A stretch of 64,000 bases of DNA from contig NZ_BAFC01000022.1 in NCBI RefSeq assembly GCF_000248055.1, positions 62,001 through 126,000 of the forward strand. Reading direction: 5' to 3'. The number at the start of each line of letters is the position of its first letter. The first letter of the stretch is position 1. The notes below the pieces were generated by a model that made no database searches, had not been told where the DNA came from, and saw only the letters and a list, made by a program, of their open reading frames with translations. The stretch comes from Gordonia sputi NBRC 100414. GTDB lineage: Bacteria; Actinomycetota; Actinomycetes; Mycobacteriales; Mycobacteriaceae. This document shows positions 34,358 through 43,808 of the stretch, piece after piece. The position numbers and the translations under genes are program-made.

Positions 34358-34876
34358 CTAGGGGTTTGATTCGCTGCTGGAGTTCCGCGTGCCGACGACC
34401 GGCGGGTCGACCGACCACGGGAAGTTGATCCACTTGTCCGTGGTGCGCCAGCAATAGTCGGGAGTCGTGATGGTGTGCGGCTTCTGGTAGATCACCGCAT
34501 TGCGGACCTCGGCGACGCGACCCTGCTGCTCGCAGAAGTCGTCGACAAGTTTGAGCGTCTTTCCGGTGTCTGCGACGTCGTCGACGACCAGCACCCGCTG
34601 ATCGTGCAGGCCGCTGCTCTCGAGCAGCGAGGGGAGCATCACGGGCTCGGACAGCGTCTCACCGATGCCGGTGTAGAACTCGACGTTGAGCGAGAGCATC
34701 AGCTTGCAGTCGAGGGCATATGCCATTGCTCCGGCGGGGATGAGACCGCCGCGGGCTATCCCGATGATGATGTCGGGGACGTAGCCGTCGTCGGCGACCA
34801 TCTGAGCAAGCTCGCGGCAGGCGACGCCGTTGAGTTCCCAGGTGAGGATTTCGCGCTCCTGCGCGGGCGAGTTCAT
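34358..34876 (-). CDS. Purine-type phosphoribosyltransferase
   Basis: 172 residues with the type I phosphoribosyltransferase PRPP loop VLVVDDVADTGKTL near residue 95 and an IIGIARGGLIPAGAMAYAL block near the N-terminus. This resembles the small COG2236 xanthine/guanine-like group; the substrate cannot be told from sequence alone. The start is taken at ATG 34876 (MNSPAQEREILTWE). The open frame upstream to 34927 adds residues with no family similarity. It lies divergently from the next gene and has no obvious pathway partner here. Confidence 0.85.
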   Translation of the reverse strand: MNSPAQEREILTWELNGVACRELAQMVADDGYVPDIIIGIARGGLIPAGAMAYALDCKLMLSLNVEFYTGIGETLSEPVMLPSLLESSGLHDQRVLVVDDVADTGKTLKLVDDFCEQQGRVAEVRNAVIYQKPHTITTPDYCWRTTDKWINFPWSVDPPVVGTRNSSSESNP

Positions 34877-34956
34877 AGATGACAACTCTGCCAAGTCTGC
34901 GGCTGCCGCACACCTCGGATGGGCCACCGGCCGCCGGTCGGTATGCTCTACAGACC

Positions 34957-35349
34957 ATGAGCGACGAGCAGAACACCGAAACCGCCGAGAGTGACAGCGT
35001 CGAGAGCTCGGCAGCGCCGGTTAAGGCGCCTGCCGCGGTCGTCGCGTCGATCAAGAAGTTCGTCGCCACCGAAGGTGGGGCCGCGAAAGCCGTCCTGCAG
35101 CCCATCGGCACCGCCGGGGTGCGCATCACGCTCGTCGGGGAGTCCAACGGATACCTCGGCGACCGGGTCGTCGACGACGTCGCGACCGCGCATGCCGTCG
35201 TCGACGCCGTGCCCGGCCTCGAAATCGGGGAGTGGGATCGGGAACTGACGTCGAAGGCGACCGTGTCGCCCGAGCACTATCGCAAGATGGCCGGCTGGGT
35301 TGCCCATTCCGAGCATTTCCCCAAGGCGCGCAACAGCGCGATCATCTGA
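34957..35349 (+). CDS. Conserved actinobacterial hypothetical protein
   Basis: 130 residues, no signal peptide or membrane segment. An acidic low-complexity N-terminus (residues 1-22) is followed by a compact domain: VVASIKKFVATEGGAAKAVL, ITLVGESNGYLGDRVVDD and a C-terminal YRKMAGWVAHSEHFPKARN. I do not recognise a named family. The position between qor and ctaA matches M. tuberculosis Rv1455, which may be the ortholog. TATGCT lies 9 nt before the ATG, a near-leaderless spacing. It converges on ctaA with 19 nt between stops. Confidence 0.75.
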   Translation: MSDEQNTETAESDSVESSAAPVKAPAAVVASIKKFVATEGGAAKAVLQPIGTAGVRITLVGESNGYLGDRVVDDVATAHAVVDAVPGLEIGEWDRELTSKATVSPEHYRKMAGWVAHSEHFPKARNSAII

Positions 35350-35368
35350 CGGTTAGGTGGGCGCCCGG

Positions 35369-36430
35369 TCAGTTGACGGGTGCGTCGCCGCGTTCGCGCT
35401 GGCCGACCTCGTCAGTGTGCTCCCTGCCCGAGGATTGATCACTGCCCGACCGCTGATCACTGCCGAACCACAGCACCAGCCAGGTGGCGCCGATCATCAG
35501 CAGCGCGCTACCGAGCATGTGCGCGATGACCAACGCCATCGGAAGGTTGGTGGCGTACTGGATGCCGCCGATCACGCCCTGCAGTGCAAGCAGCCCCACG
35601 TAGATGAGCGCGGCTCGGGTCTGCGGCATGTGGAGAACCCGTGCTGTGACGGCCACCGCCAGTGCCAGACCCACCAGCACGAACACGAAGTCGGCGTGCA
35701 GCTGTGTCATCGCGCCCGGGTCGAGTCCGTTGCGTGGCGCGTCTGCGTCACCCGCGTGAGGCCCCGATCCCGTGACGACGGTCCCGACGTAGATGGTCGC
35801 CCAGGTGAGGAGATAAATCAGCCACGACAGGGCGCTGCCGAGGCGGGCCGCCACGATGTTCGTCGTCTTGTCACGCTCGCGCGGCGAGGTCCGGAACACC
35901 AGAACGGTTGCCAACGACACCAACGCCATCGACAACACAAAGTGCAGCGAGACGACCCACGGATTCAGATCGGTGAGCACCGAGATGCCGCCGATGATTG
36001 CCTGGAACGGGATGCCGAGCGCGATGAGTGTTGCCAACCAGCGGTCGCCGCGCGTCGAGCCGCGTCGACGGAACACCGCGAGCCACGTCCCGATGGCCAC
36101 AACGACGAGGACCCAGGTGAGCATCCGGTTGCCGAACTCGATGGCTCCGTGCATCCCCAGCGCCTGATGCGGAACGAAGGAACCGTCGGTGCACTGAGGC
36201 CATGTCGGGCAGCCGAGACCCGAACCGGTGAGGCGCACTGCGCCGCCGGTGACGACGATGCCGACATTGACGACCAACTGTGAGATGGCCCAGCCATATA
36301 CGAAACGCGCCGTCGGGTCTGCGAATCCAGGGACGCGGCCGAACAGGCCACGACGTCGGGTCGTGGTGTCGCGCGATGCGGCATCGGGGGATTCGGGGGA
36401 GCGCTCGGTACGCGTATCTGACGTCGTCAT
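35369..36430 (-). CDS. ctaA: Heme A synthase (COX15/CtaA)
   Basis: Oxidises heme O to heme A for the aa3-type oxidase; 353 residues, about eight membrane helices. The conserved extracellular loop after the first helix is present, VVTGGAVRLTGSGLGCPTWPQC, with its cysteine pair. The heme-ligand histidines are in HGAIEFGNRMLTW and later HADFVFVLVGLAL. ATG 36430 overlaps the permease stop by ATGA. It is the last gene of the chain mptB-ABC ATPase-permease-ctaA, the M. tuberculosis order Rv1459c-Rv1456c. Confidence 0.93.
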   Translation of the reverse strand: MTTSDTRTERSPESPDAASRDTTTRRRGLFGRVPGFADPTARFVYGWAISQLVVNVGIVVTGGAVRLTGSGLGCPTWPQCTDGSFVPHQALGMHGAIEFGNRMLTWVLVVVAIGTWLAVFRRRGSTRGDRWLATLIALGIPFQAIIGGISVLTDLNPWVVSLHFVLSMALVSLATVLVFRTSPRERDKTTNIVAARLGSALSWLIYLLTWATIYVGTVVTGSGPHAGDADAPRNGLDPGAMTQLHADFVFVLVGLALAVAVTARVLHMPQTRAALIYVGLLALQGVIGGIQYATNLPMALVIAHMLGSALLMIGATWLVLWFGSDQRSGSDQSSGREHTDEVGQRERGDAPVN

Positions 36431-37233
36431 TGGAATCGAAACCACCTCACCGCCAGCGCAGAGCCTATCGCGGCCCAGGCCAGCAAAACCACTACGCCGA
36501 AGACGTCGACACGCCCATCGGCAGCTTGTTGCAGCGCTTCGGTCAACGCACCAGACGGCACCACGCGAGCCACCCACCAGACCGAGTCGGGTACACGCGA
36601 CGACATCACGACGAGACTGCCGATGCCCAGCATCGCGAACCACAGGAGATTGGCCAGCGCCAGGACGATCTCTGCCTTGAGTGTTCCGCCGAGCAGTAAA
36701 CCGAGAGCGGAGAACGCAGCCGTGCCCAGCGCGATGATCAGCGCGCCGATCAGCAGACCGACGGGTTCGGGACGCCATCCGAATGCGACGCCGATAGCTC
36801 CGAGCAGGATCGCCTGTGCGATGACGACGATGACGACCGCCATCGCTTTGCCCGCGATGATGCCCCACCGCGGAATCGGCGTCGCCCCAAGCCTTTTCAG
36901 TGCGCCGTATCGTCGGTCGAACCCGACGGCGATGGCCTGTCCGGTGAATGCGGTCGACATGACCGCGACGGTCAGGATGGCGGGCACGAAGGTCGCCGCG
37001 CGTTCGGCGTTGGTCGTGCCGAGGTCGGTGTCGAGGGGTAGCAGACACAATCCGATCAGCAGGGTGATCGGGATGAACATCGTCAGCAGCAACTGCTCGC
37101 CATTGCGGAGCAGCAGGGTCAACTCGAGCCGCGTCTGCGCGGCGAGCATCGCGGGAAGCGACGCGGGTTGCGGGTGCGGGGCGAAGGTTCCCGGCGGGAA
37201 CTGCGACGTCGACCGAGTGCGTGCGGCGGTCAT
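36427..37233 (-). CDS. ABC transporter permease (ABC-2 type)
   Basis: 268 residues with six hydrophobic helices, among them LLLTMFIPITLLIGLCLLPL, AMAVVIVVIAQAILLGAIGV and LIGALIIALGTAAFSALGLLL. The GFDRRYGALKRLGATPIPR loop is typical of ABC-2 export permeases. ATG 37233 overlaps the ATPase stop by ATGA, so permease and ATPase are partners. The same pair precedes ctaA in M. tuberculosis (Rv1457c-Rv1458c). The substrate is unknown. Confidence 0.92.
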   Translation of the reverse strand: MTAARTRSTSQFPPGTFAPHPQPASLPAMLAAQTRLELTLLLRNGEQLLLTMFIPITLLIGLCLLPLDTDLGTTNAERAATFVPAILTVAVMSTAFTGQAIAVGFDRRYGALKRLGATPIPRWGIIAGKAMAVVIVVIAQAILLGAIGVAFGWRPEPVGLLIGALIIALGTAAFSALGLLLGGTLKAEIVLALANLLWFAMLGIGSLVVMSSRVPDSVWWVARVVPSGALTEALQQAADGRVDVFGVVVLLAWAAIGSALAVRWFRFQ

Positions 37234-38201
37234 CGACGCAACTCCCGTCCGGTGAGGTCGAGGAAGACGTCCTCGAGGCTGCGGGTCTCGACGCGCAGAT
37301 CGGTGGCGAGAACGTTGATCTTGGCGCACCACGCGGTCACCGTCGCCAACACCTGTGGTGTCACGTCGCCGCTGACCAGGTAATTGCCCGGCAGCGGTTC
37401 GGTACAGCGATAGTCCTCGGGCAGCGCGAGCTCGAGCATCGTCAGGTCGAGCCCGCGCGGTGCGGTGAACCGCAGTTCGTTCTCGGCCCCGCGACTCGTC
37501 AGCTCCGCCGGGGTGCCGTTCGCCACGACCTTGCCGTGGTCGATGATCACGACCTGGTCGGCGAGTTCTTCTGCTTCGTCCATGAGGTGGGTGGTGAGCA
37601 ACACCGAGACGCCGTCGCCGCGCAGACGGTCGATGATCTCCCAGACCACCAGGCGTGCCTGGGCGTCGAGTCCGGCGGTGGGTTCGTCGAGGAAGACCAG
37701 TTCGGGTCGGCCGACGATGGCGCACGCGAGCGAGAGCCGCTGCTGCTGACCACCGGAGAGGCGTCGGAACGGGGTACGCGCGGCCGATTCGAGACCGAGA
37801 GCGTCGAGCAGCCAATCGGGATCGATGGGGTCGGCCGAGTACGCGGCGCACAGCCGCAGCATTTCCTCGGCGCGAGCACCGGGATATGCGCCGCCACCCT
37901 GCAGCATGACGCCGATCCGGGTGCGGAGTCTGTCGTTGTCGCGCCAGGGGTCGAGGCCGAGCACTGACACGCTGCCCTCATCGGCGTGCAGGAACCCCTC
38001 ACAGATCTCCACCGTCGTGGTCTTGCCCGCGCCATTGGGGCCGAGGAGCGCGAGGACGGTTCCGGACTCCAGGTCGAGGTCGAGCCCATCGACGGCGGCC
38101 CGGTCGTCGTAGCGCTTCACCAGTCCGCGTACGCACACCGCGGCGTCGGGTTTTGTCGTCGAGTCCGTCGAGACGGATCCGCGAGAGCGACGATCGGTCA
38201 T
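37230..38201 (-). CDS. ABC transporter ATP-binding protein
   Basis: 323 residues, a single ATPase domain partnered with the permease just downstream. Walker A is LLGPNGAGKTTT near residue 55, the signature LSGGQQQRLSLACAI near 147, Walker B LVFLDEPTAGLD near 166 and the switch histidine in LLTTHLMDEAEELAD. The C-terminal regulatory part (LELALPEDYRCTEPL and on) is typical of drug- or lipid-export ABC-2 systems. I chose ATG 38201; the open frame to 38246 adds 15 residues. The substrate is not evident. Confidence 0.92.
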   Translation of the reverse strand: MTDRRSRGSVSTDSTTKPDAAVCVRGLVKRYDDRAAVDGLDLDLESGTVLALLGPNGAGKTTTVEICEGFLHADEGSVSVLGLDPWRDNDRLRTRIGVMLQGGGAYPGARAEEMLRLCAAYSADPIDPDWLLDALGLESAARTPFRRLSGGQQQRLSLACAIVGRPELVFLDEPTAGLDAQARLVVWEIIDRLRGDGVSVLLTTHLMDEAEELADQVVIIDHGKVVANGTPAELTSRGAENELRFTAPRGLDLTMLELALPEDYRCTEPLPGNYLVSGDVTPQVLATVTAWCAKINVLATDLRVETRSLEDVFLDLTGRELRR

Positions 38202-38319
38202 CGGATCGTCTGCCGGCGATGGTGAAGGTGAAGCCGTGCTGCGCACACGCCAAGACTATGCGGTGAGGGGTGCTGGAGAGAAAACGGTGCTGCTCCCGAC
38301 GCCCCTGTGCCCGACGTCG

Positions 38320-40095
38320 TCACGTGTCGGGGTTCGACGTCGAGCGGCTGCGTCTATGCCGGGTGAACGGCAGATCCTCGAAGAACAGCGCCGTCAGTAT
38401 CGCGACCATGATCACACCGGCGAGCAGGCCCTGCGCGAGCACGACGCCGCTCGTGTTGGAACTCGTCGGCATGACAACGATCGCAATGATCGCCGACGCC
38501 GCGATGCTCAACACGCGGAACCACGGGCCGGTCGCCCACGCGGCGAGGGGGATGACGGCCCACAACAGGTACCAGGCCTGCACGAACGGGAAGAACAAGA
38601 CGACGGTGGCCATCGCGATCCCGAGCCCGCCGAGCGGGTGGAGTCGTCCGGCGAGGGTCGCCAGCATCCAGCGGACGACGAAAATCGCGGCGATGAGCTG
38701 CCCGATGGGGCGCGCGACGTCGAGGATGGCCTGCGTCTGATCGCCGAGGCCGAGCCACACGCCGACCCTGCCGGTACTCACCGACATCAACGTCGGCATC
38801 GACATCCAGGACCGCACGATCTCGCCCGTCGACAGCGTCGTCGTCCACCCGAAACCGAGTCCTGTCCCGGCACAAATACCCACCACGACTATGGCGAGAA
38901 TCACGAAGAGGAAGCCTGCCGACGCCGCGAGCGCACGCACCGAATCCCGCGACCGCGACCACCACGTACTCACCGGAGCATGACGAAGCGCGGGCAGCGT
39001 GGCGCCCCACCGTCTTGCGAGGGCGACGCCGACGAATCCGAGGGCGAGCATCGATGTGACCTTCACCATGGACGACGCAGCGATCACCGCCGTGCCCGCG
39101 ATGAGCAACCAACCCGCCTGGCTTGGCCAGAATCCGGAGCCTCGCAGCCTCCCGCTGCTGTAGATCCCCGCGAAACACAGCTCCAGTCCGACGAGCATCA
39201 GGCCGAGCATGAGTGCCTCGTTGTGGATGCCTCCGACGAGGTGCAGGATCACGAGCGGATTCATCGCGCCGAGCCACAGAGCCGCAACGCCCGACACCCC
39301 GCAGCGCCGTGCGAGGCGGGGCAGCGCCCAGACGATCAAGCCAACCCCGAGCAGTGCCACGAGTCGATGCAGGAAGATCGCCGCGGGGATGTTGTCCCCG
39401 GTGATCTTGGTGATGCCCTCACCGATCCAGATGAAGAACGGACCATACGGCGCGGGGGTGTCTCGCCAGAGATTGGGCACGGATCGCGTGAGGACGTCGT
39501 CGACGCCGAGTCCGCGAACAGGACTCACCGAGTAGGGATCCATGCCGCGTTCGGCGATGGCGCTCTGTGCCAGATAGGAGTAAATGTCCTTGCTGAGCAG
39601 CGGTGGAGCGACGAGGATCGGGGCGATCCAGAGCAGCAGCGTGCTGTCGGCCTGGCGTCGGGTCATGCGCCGCTGCGGGCTTCGACCCTCCAGCACCTCG
39701 ACGCTGAACCGGCCGACCGCGAAGCGTCCGATCATCAGCCACGCGACGACGAGCATCAGCGTTCCGCCGATCGACATCGTCAGTGCCGTGCTCCACATCC
39801 GGGACGGCAGCGACAGGAGGCGCATTCCCGCGACGGGATTCTGCAGCACGGGGATCTGGCCGGTACCCAGCGAACCGATCAGCAGCAGCACCGATCCGGT
39901 GGCTCCGAAGATCTTGATCCGGAAGAGTCGCCGATTCTCCTCCGCGTTGAGTGGGCCGACTTCCTGTTCGGTCTCGTGCAGTGTCGCGACCGACCGGCCG
40001 TAGTCGCCCGTCGTGTCCGAGTCCGTGTCGGCTTCTCGCGCAGACTTCAGCCCGAGGTACGTCGCAGCACGACGCAGGACACTGGTTTCTGACAC
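38320..40095 (-). CDS. mptB: Alpha-(1->6)-mannopyranosyltransferase, MptB type
   Basis: Polytopic GT-C glycosyltransferase of the MptA/MptB family that extends the alpha-1,6-mannan core of lipomannan/lipoarabinomannan from polyprenyl-phosphomannose. The 591-residue product has a cytoplasmic N-terminus of about 60 residues, then about 13 helices. The periplasmic loop PPLLSKDIYSYLAQSAI near residues 160-176 carries the catalytic acidic residue. It is the homologue of Rv1459c by position and family. The gene marks the host as a lipoarabinomannan-type actinobacterium. It is transcribed away from sufR. Confidence 0.93.
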   Translation of the reverse strand: MSETSVLRRAATYLGLKSAREADTDSDTTGDYGRSVATLHETEQEVGPLNAEENRRLFRIKIFGATGSVLLLIGSLGTGQIPVLQNPVAGMRLLSLPSRMWSTALTMSIGGTLMLVVAWLMIGRFAVGRFSVEVLEGRSPQRRMTRRQADSTLLLWIAPILVAPPLLSKDIYSYLAQSAIAERGMDPYSVSPVRGLGVDDVLTRSVPNLWRDTPAPYGPFFIWIGEGITKITGDNIPAAIFLHRLVALLGVGLIVWALPRLARRCGVSGVAALWLGAMNPLVILHLVGGIHNEALMLGLMLVGLELCFAGIYSSGRLRGSGFWPSQAGWLLIAGTAVIAASSMVKVTSMLALGFVGVALARRWGATLPALRHAPVSTWWSRSRDSVRALAASAGFLFVILAIVVVGICAGTGLGFGWTTTLSTGEIVRSWMSMPTLMSVSTGRVGVWLGLGDQTQAILDVARPIGQLIAAIFVVRWMLATLAGRLHPLGGLGIAMATVVLFFPFVQAWYLLWAVIPLAAWATGPWFRVLSIAASAIIAIVVMPTSSNTSGVVLAQGLLAGVIMVAILTALFFEDLPFTRHRRSRSTSNPDT

Positions 40096-40192
40096 GAGAC
40101 GACTGTAATGGTTGCCTCGTCGTGTCCTTCCGACGCCGCACCCGAGTCACCGCTTAGGTCACCCTTGCTGGAAGCGGGGAAGTAATTACGTC

Positions 40193-40207
40193 ACACTGGC
40201 GTTGTGA
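40193..40207 (+). promoter_or_regulatory. SufR operator
   Basis: ACACT-GGCGT-TGTGA fits the ACACT-N5-TGTGA operator reported for M. tuberculosis SufR, as I recall it, with no mismatch. Its right arm overlaps the GTG start of sufR at 40204. This supports autorepression of the suf operon by the Fe-S protein SufR. Confidence 0.72.
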
Positions 40208-40986
40208 AAACCATGCGGAGTGATGCAGTGCTGTCTGCCGACAGCGCCCGTCCCGGTGTGGTCGCCGATCCAGGAGCCATGCACGCCGACGGGCAGACGC
40301 GTGCTGCCGTGGTGTCGCTGCTCGTCGAAGACGGGCCACTGACCGCGGGAGAGATCGCCGAGCGGTTGGGTATCAGTCCAGCAGGCGTGCGTCGTCATCT
40401 CGACGCGCTCGTCGATGCCGGTGATGCCGAACACGCCTCGCCCGGTTTCGGCCGGGGCGGTGAGCGCGGTCGGGGCAGGCCTGCGAAGTGGTTCCAATTG
40501 ACGGCGACCGGTCGCGGAAAGCTTCAACACGCATACGACGACCTCGCCGGGGCAGCCATGCGCAAGCTCCGCGAGATCGCCGGTGAGGAAGCGATCGGCG
40601 AGTTCGCACGTGACCGGATCGAGGGCATCGTCGACGGGGTACGTCCCGTAGCGGAGTCCGGCTCGGTCGCCGACACCGTCGAAGAGATCGCCGACGCTCT
40701 CACCAGCGCCGGTTACGCCGCCAACACCAGATTGGTCGGCTCCGGCGTCCAGATTTGCCAACATCACTGCCCCGTGGCACATGTCGCGGCTGAGTTCCCC
40801 GAACTCTGTGAGGCAGAAACCGCGGCGTTCACCGAGCTTCTCGGTACGCACGTACAACGTCTCGCGACGATCGCCAACGGCGATTGCGCGTGTACAACGC
40901 ATGTCCCCCTGATGATCGGCGACAACCAGCCCGGCAATGACGCCGTCGCCGACCCGAAGCAGACGAGTCGAAAGGCCCAGCGATGA
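40204..40986 (+). CDS. sufR: SufR, Fe-S-sensing ArsR/DeoR-like repressor of the suf operon
   Basis: Winged-helix repressor that binds a 4Fe-4S cluster and represses suf genes when clusters are sufficient. The HTH lies near residues 36-80 ([38 protein letters not shown]). The cluster cysteines are in [21 protein letters not shown] and GDCACTTH toward the C-terminus. The product is 260 residues; GTG 40204 or ATG 40213 could be the start. The operator overlaps the GTG. The stop overlaps the sufB ATG (ATGA), so it is the first gene of the operon, as in M. tuberculosis Rv1460. Confidence 0.94.
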   Translation: MKTMRSDAVLSADSARPGVVADPGAMHADGQTRAAVVSLLVEDGPLTAGEIAERLGISPAGVRRHLDALVDAGDAEHASPGFGRGGERGRGRPAKWFQLTATGRGKLQHAYDDLAGAAMRKLREIAGEEAIGEFARDRIEGIVDGVRPVAESGSVADTVEEIADALTSAGYAANTRLVGSGVQICQHHCPVAHVAAEFPELCEAETAAFTELLGTHVQRLATIANGDCACTTHVPLMIGDNQPGNDAVADPKQTSRKAQR

Positions 40987-42416
40987 CAGTTACAGATGGA
41001 CAGGCTCCATTGACCCAAGAGGAGACCATCGCCTCACTCGGCACGTACGGATACGGGTGGGCCGATTCCGACGTCGCAGGAGCGAGCGCGCAGCGTGGAC
41101 TCTCAGACGCCGTGGTCGCCGACATCTCGTCGAAAAAGAGCGAACCGGACTGGATGCTCGAGAACCGCCTCAAGGCGCTGCGCATCTTCGACCGCAAGCC
41201 CATGCCGCACTGGGGTGCCGAGCTCGACGGCATCGACTTCGACAACATCAAGTACTTCGTGCGCTCGACCGAGAAGCAGGCCGCTTCCTGGGACGACCTG
41301 CCCGAAGACATCAAGAACACCTACGACAGGCTCGGCATCCCCGAAGCCGAGAAGCAGCGTCTCGTCGCAGGCGTCGCGGCGCAGTACGAGTCCGAGGTGG
41401 TCTATCACCAGATCCGTGAGGACCTCGAGCAGCAGGGCGTGATCTTCCTCGACACCGACACCGGTCTCAAGGAGCATCCCGAGCTCTTCCGCGAGTACTT
41501 CGGATCGGTCATCCCGGCGGGCGACAACAAGTTCTCCGCGCTGAACACCGCGGTCTGGTCGGGCGGTTCGTTCATCTACGTGCCCCCGGGCGTGCACGTC
41601 GACATCCCGCTGCAGGCCTACTTCCGGATCAACACCGAGAACATGGGCCAGTTCGAGCGCACGCTGATCATCGTCGACGAGGGTGCCTACGTGCACTACG
41701 TCGAGGGCTGCACCGCACCGATCTACAAGACCGACTCACTGCACTCCGCCGTCGTCGAGATCATCGTGAAGAAGGGTGGACGCTGCCGCTACACCACCAT
41801 CCAGAACTGGTCGAACAACGTCTACAACCTGGTCACCAAGCGTGCCAAGGCCGAGGCGGGCGCCACGATGGAGTGGATCGACGGCAACATCGGCTCGAAG
41901 GTCACGATGAAGTACCCGGCAGTCTGGCTGACGGGCGAGTACGCCAAGGGCGAGGTGCTCTCCGTCGCATTCGCCGGTGAGGGTCAGCATCAGGACACCG
42001 GATCGAAGATGGTCCACCTCGCGCCGCACACCTCGAGCAACATCGTCTCCAAGTCGGTGGCACGCGGCGGCGGACGAGCGTCGTACCGCGGTCTGATCAA
42101 GGTCAACAACGGTGCGCACGGCAGCCGTTCGACGGTGAAGTGCGACGCACTGCTCGTCGACACCATCAGTCGTAGCGACACCTACCCGTACGTCGACATC
42201 CGCGAGGACGACGTCACGATGGGTCACGAGGCCACCGTCTCCAAGGTCAGCGACGATCAGCTCTTCTACCTGATGAGTCGCGGACTGACCGAGGACGAGG
42301 CGATGGCCATGGTCGTGCGCGGATTCGTCGAGCCCATCGCGAAGGAACTCCCGATGGAGTACGCGCTCGAACTCAACCGCCTCATCGAACTCCAGATGGA
42401 AGGAGCCGTCGGCTGA
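40983..42416 (+). CDS. sufB: Fe-S cluster assembly protein SufB
   Basis: Scaffold subunit of the SufBCD complex, where the Fe-S cluster is built. The 477-residue product has the family length, starting with the [16 protein letters not shown] region. Conserved blocks are [40 protein letters not shown] with a conserved cysteine, and [15 protein letters not shown] near the C-terminus. No intein is present; the M. tuberculosis ortholog Rv1461 carries one. It overlaps sufR (ATGA), and its stop shares a base with sufD. Confidence 0.96.
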   Translation: MTVTDGQAPLTQEETIASLGTYGYGWADSDVAGASAQRGLSDAVVADISSKKSEPDWMLENRLKALRIFDRKPMPHWGAELDGIDFDNIKYFVRSTEKQAASWDDLPEDIKNTYDRLGIPEAEKQRLVAGVAAQYESEVVYHQIREDLEQQGVIFLDTDTGLKEHPELFREYFGSVIPAGDNKFSALNTAVWSGGSFIYVPPGVHVDIPLQAYFRINTENMGQFERTLIIVDEGAYVHYVEGCTAPIYKTDSLHSAVVEIIVKKGGRCRYTTIQNWSNNVYNLVTKRAKAEAGATMEWIDGNIGSKVTMKYPAVWLTGEYAKGEVLSVAFAGEGQHQDTGSKMVHLAPHTSSNIVSKSVARGGGRASYRGLIKVNNGAHGSRSTVKCDALLVDTISRSDTYPYVDIREDDVTMGHEATVSKVSDDQLFYLMSRGLTEDEAMAMVVRGFVEPIAKELPMEYALELNRLIELQMEGAVG

Positions 42417-43603
42417 TGGCTGATCCGACAATCCCGGTCTCGGTTCCGGGCAGCACAGTCGCGCCCGTCAACAAGGGTGAGTTGTTCACCTCATTCGACG
42501 TCGAGGCGTTCGAGGTTCCCAGCTCACGTGAAGAGGCGTGGCGATTCACCCCGTTCCGACGCTTGCGCGGTCTGCACGACGGCAGCGCGACGGCCGACGG
42601 ACAGGCAACTGTCTCGGTCACCGGCGCAGGTGACGGCGTCACCGTCGAGACCGTCGGACGCGACGACAAGCGACTCGGTCAGGGTGGAGTGCCGTTCGAT
42701 CGCATTGCGGCGCAGGCGTATTCGTCGTTCACCGAGGCTACGGTCATCACCGTCGCCCGCGAGGTCGAGGTCGGCGAGCCGATCGTGATCACACTCGAGG
42801 GCCCCGGCGTCGACAAGACGGCGTTCGGTCACGTGCAGATCCGCCTCGAGCCCTTCGCGCGTGCGGTCGTCGTCCTCGACCAGAAGGGCAGCGGAACCTA
42901 CGCGGAGAACGTCGAATTCATCGTCGACGACCAGGCAGCGTTGACCGTCGTCAACGTCCACGACTGGGCCGACGACGCCGTGCATGTCGCAACGCACCAC
43001 ATCAAGGTGGGTCGCGATGCCGTGCTGCGTCACTTCGCGATCAGCCTCGGCGGCGACCTCGTCCGCCTCTCACCGCTGGTCCGCTACGCGGCGCCGGGCG
43101 GCGACGTCGAACTCTGGGGTCTGTACTTCGCCGATGCCGGACAGCATCTCGAACAGCGACTCCTCATCGACCACAACCAGCCGAACTGCCGCTCCAACGT
43201 GGTGTACAAGGGTGCGCTGCAAGGAGATCCGTCCGGCGACCGCAGTCGTGAGGCGCACACGGTCTGGATCGGCGACGTGCTGATCCGTCCGGAAGCCGAG
43301 GGCACCGACACGTTCGAGCTCAACCGCAACCTGCTGCTCACCGACAACGCGCGTGCCGACTCGGTGCCGAACCTCGAGATCGAGACCGGCGAGATCGTCG
43401 GCGCAGGCCACGCCAGCGCCACCGGCCGATTCGACGACGAGCAGCTGTTCTACCTGCAGGCCCGCGGCATCCCGGAAGACCAGGCCCGACGCCTCGTCAT
43501 CCGTGGATTCTTCGGCGAGGTCATCGCCAAGATCACGGTGCCCGAACTGCGCGAACGTCTCTCCGCCGCCATCGAACACGAACTCGAGATCTCCGGCGCC
43601 TGA
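42416..43603 (+). CDS. sufD: Fe-S cluster assembly protein SufD
   Basis: Second beta-helix subunit of the SufBCD scaffold; 395 residues, related to SufB. Family blocks: SSREEAWRFTPFRRLRGLH near the N-terminus, FAISLGGDLVRLSPLVRYA near residue 202, LLIDHNQPNCRSNVVYKGAL and GHASATGRFDDEQLFYLQAR near the C-terminus. ATG 42416 shares its A with the sufB TGA stop. A 205-nt interval with a repeat array separates it from sufC, unlike the tight spacing elsewhere in the operon. Confidence 0.95.
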   Translation: MADPTIPVSVPGSTVAPVNKGELFTSFDVEAFEVPSSREEAWRFTPFRRLRGLHDGSATADGQATVSVTGAGDGVTVETVGRDDKRLGQGGVPFDRIAAQAYSSFTEATVITVAREVEVGEPIVITLEGPGVDKTAFGHVQIRLEPFARAVVVLDQKGSGTYAENVEFIVDDQAALTVVNVHDWADDAVHVATHHIKVGRDAVLRHFAISLGGDLVRLSPLVRYAAPGGDVELWGLYFADAGQHLEQRLLIDHNQPNCRSNVVYKGALQGDPSGDRSREAHTVWIGDVLIRPEAEGTDTFELNRNLLLTDNARADSVPNLEIETGEIVGAGHASATGRFDDEQLFYLQARGIPEDQARRLVIRGFFGEVIAKITVPELRERLSAAIEHELEISGA

Positions 43604-43616
43604 TCGCGCGTGGACC

Positions 43617-43794
43617 GCTGATCGAGCTTCAACCCGCTGATCGAGACCGAACCCGCCGATCGAGACCGAACCCGCTGATCGAGACCGAACCCGCTGATCG
43701 AGACCGAACCCGCTGATCGAGCTTGTCGAGATCACCGAACCCGCCGATCGAGCCCCGAACCCGCTGATCGAGCTTGTCGAGATCACCCAGCCCC
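43617..43794. repeat. Tandem GATCGAG repeat array between sufD and sufC
   Basis: Eight units begin GCTGATCGAG or GCCGATCGAG. Units 2-5 (43636-43711) are exactly 19 bp; three of them are identical (GCTGATCGAGACCGAACCC) and one differs by a single base. Units 1, 6, 7 and 8 vary; 6 and 8 contain GATCGAGCTTGTCGAGATC, in which TCGA-GCTTG-TCGA can form a hairpin. Similar dispersed palindromic elements are, as I recall, common in Gordonia and related genomes. The array fills nearly the whole gap between two genes of one operon. Confidence 0.9.
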
Positions 43795-43808
43795 AGAAAG
43801 AAAGCCAC

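Noticed and set aside
38236-40092. A 618-residue plus-strand frame opposite mptB
   Set aside because: It is highly charged, repetitive and motif-free; mptB membrane helices on the other strand explain the coding signal.
43617-43794. Possible CRISPR array
   Set aside because: The units are 19-31 bp directly joined with no unique spacers, and no cas genes are in the window.
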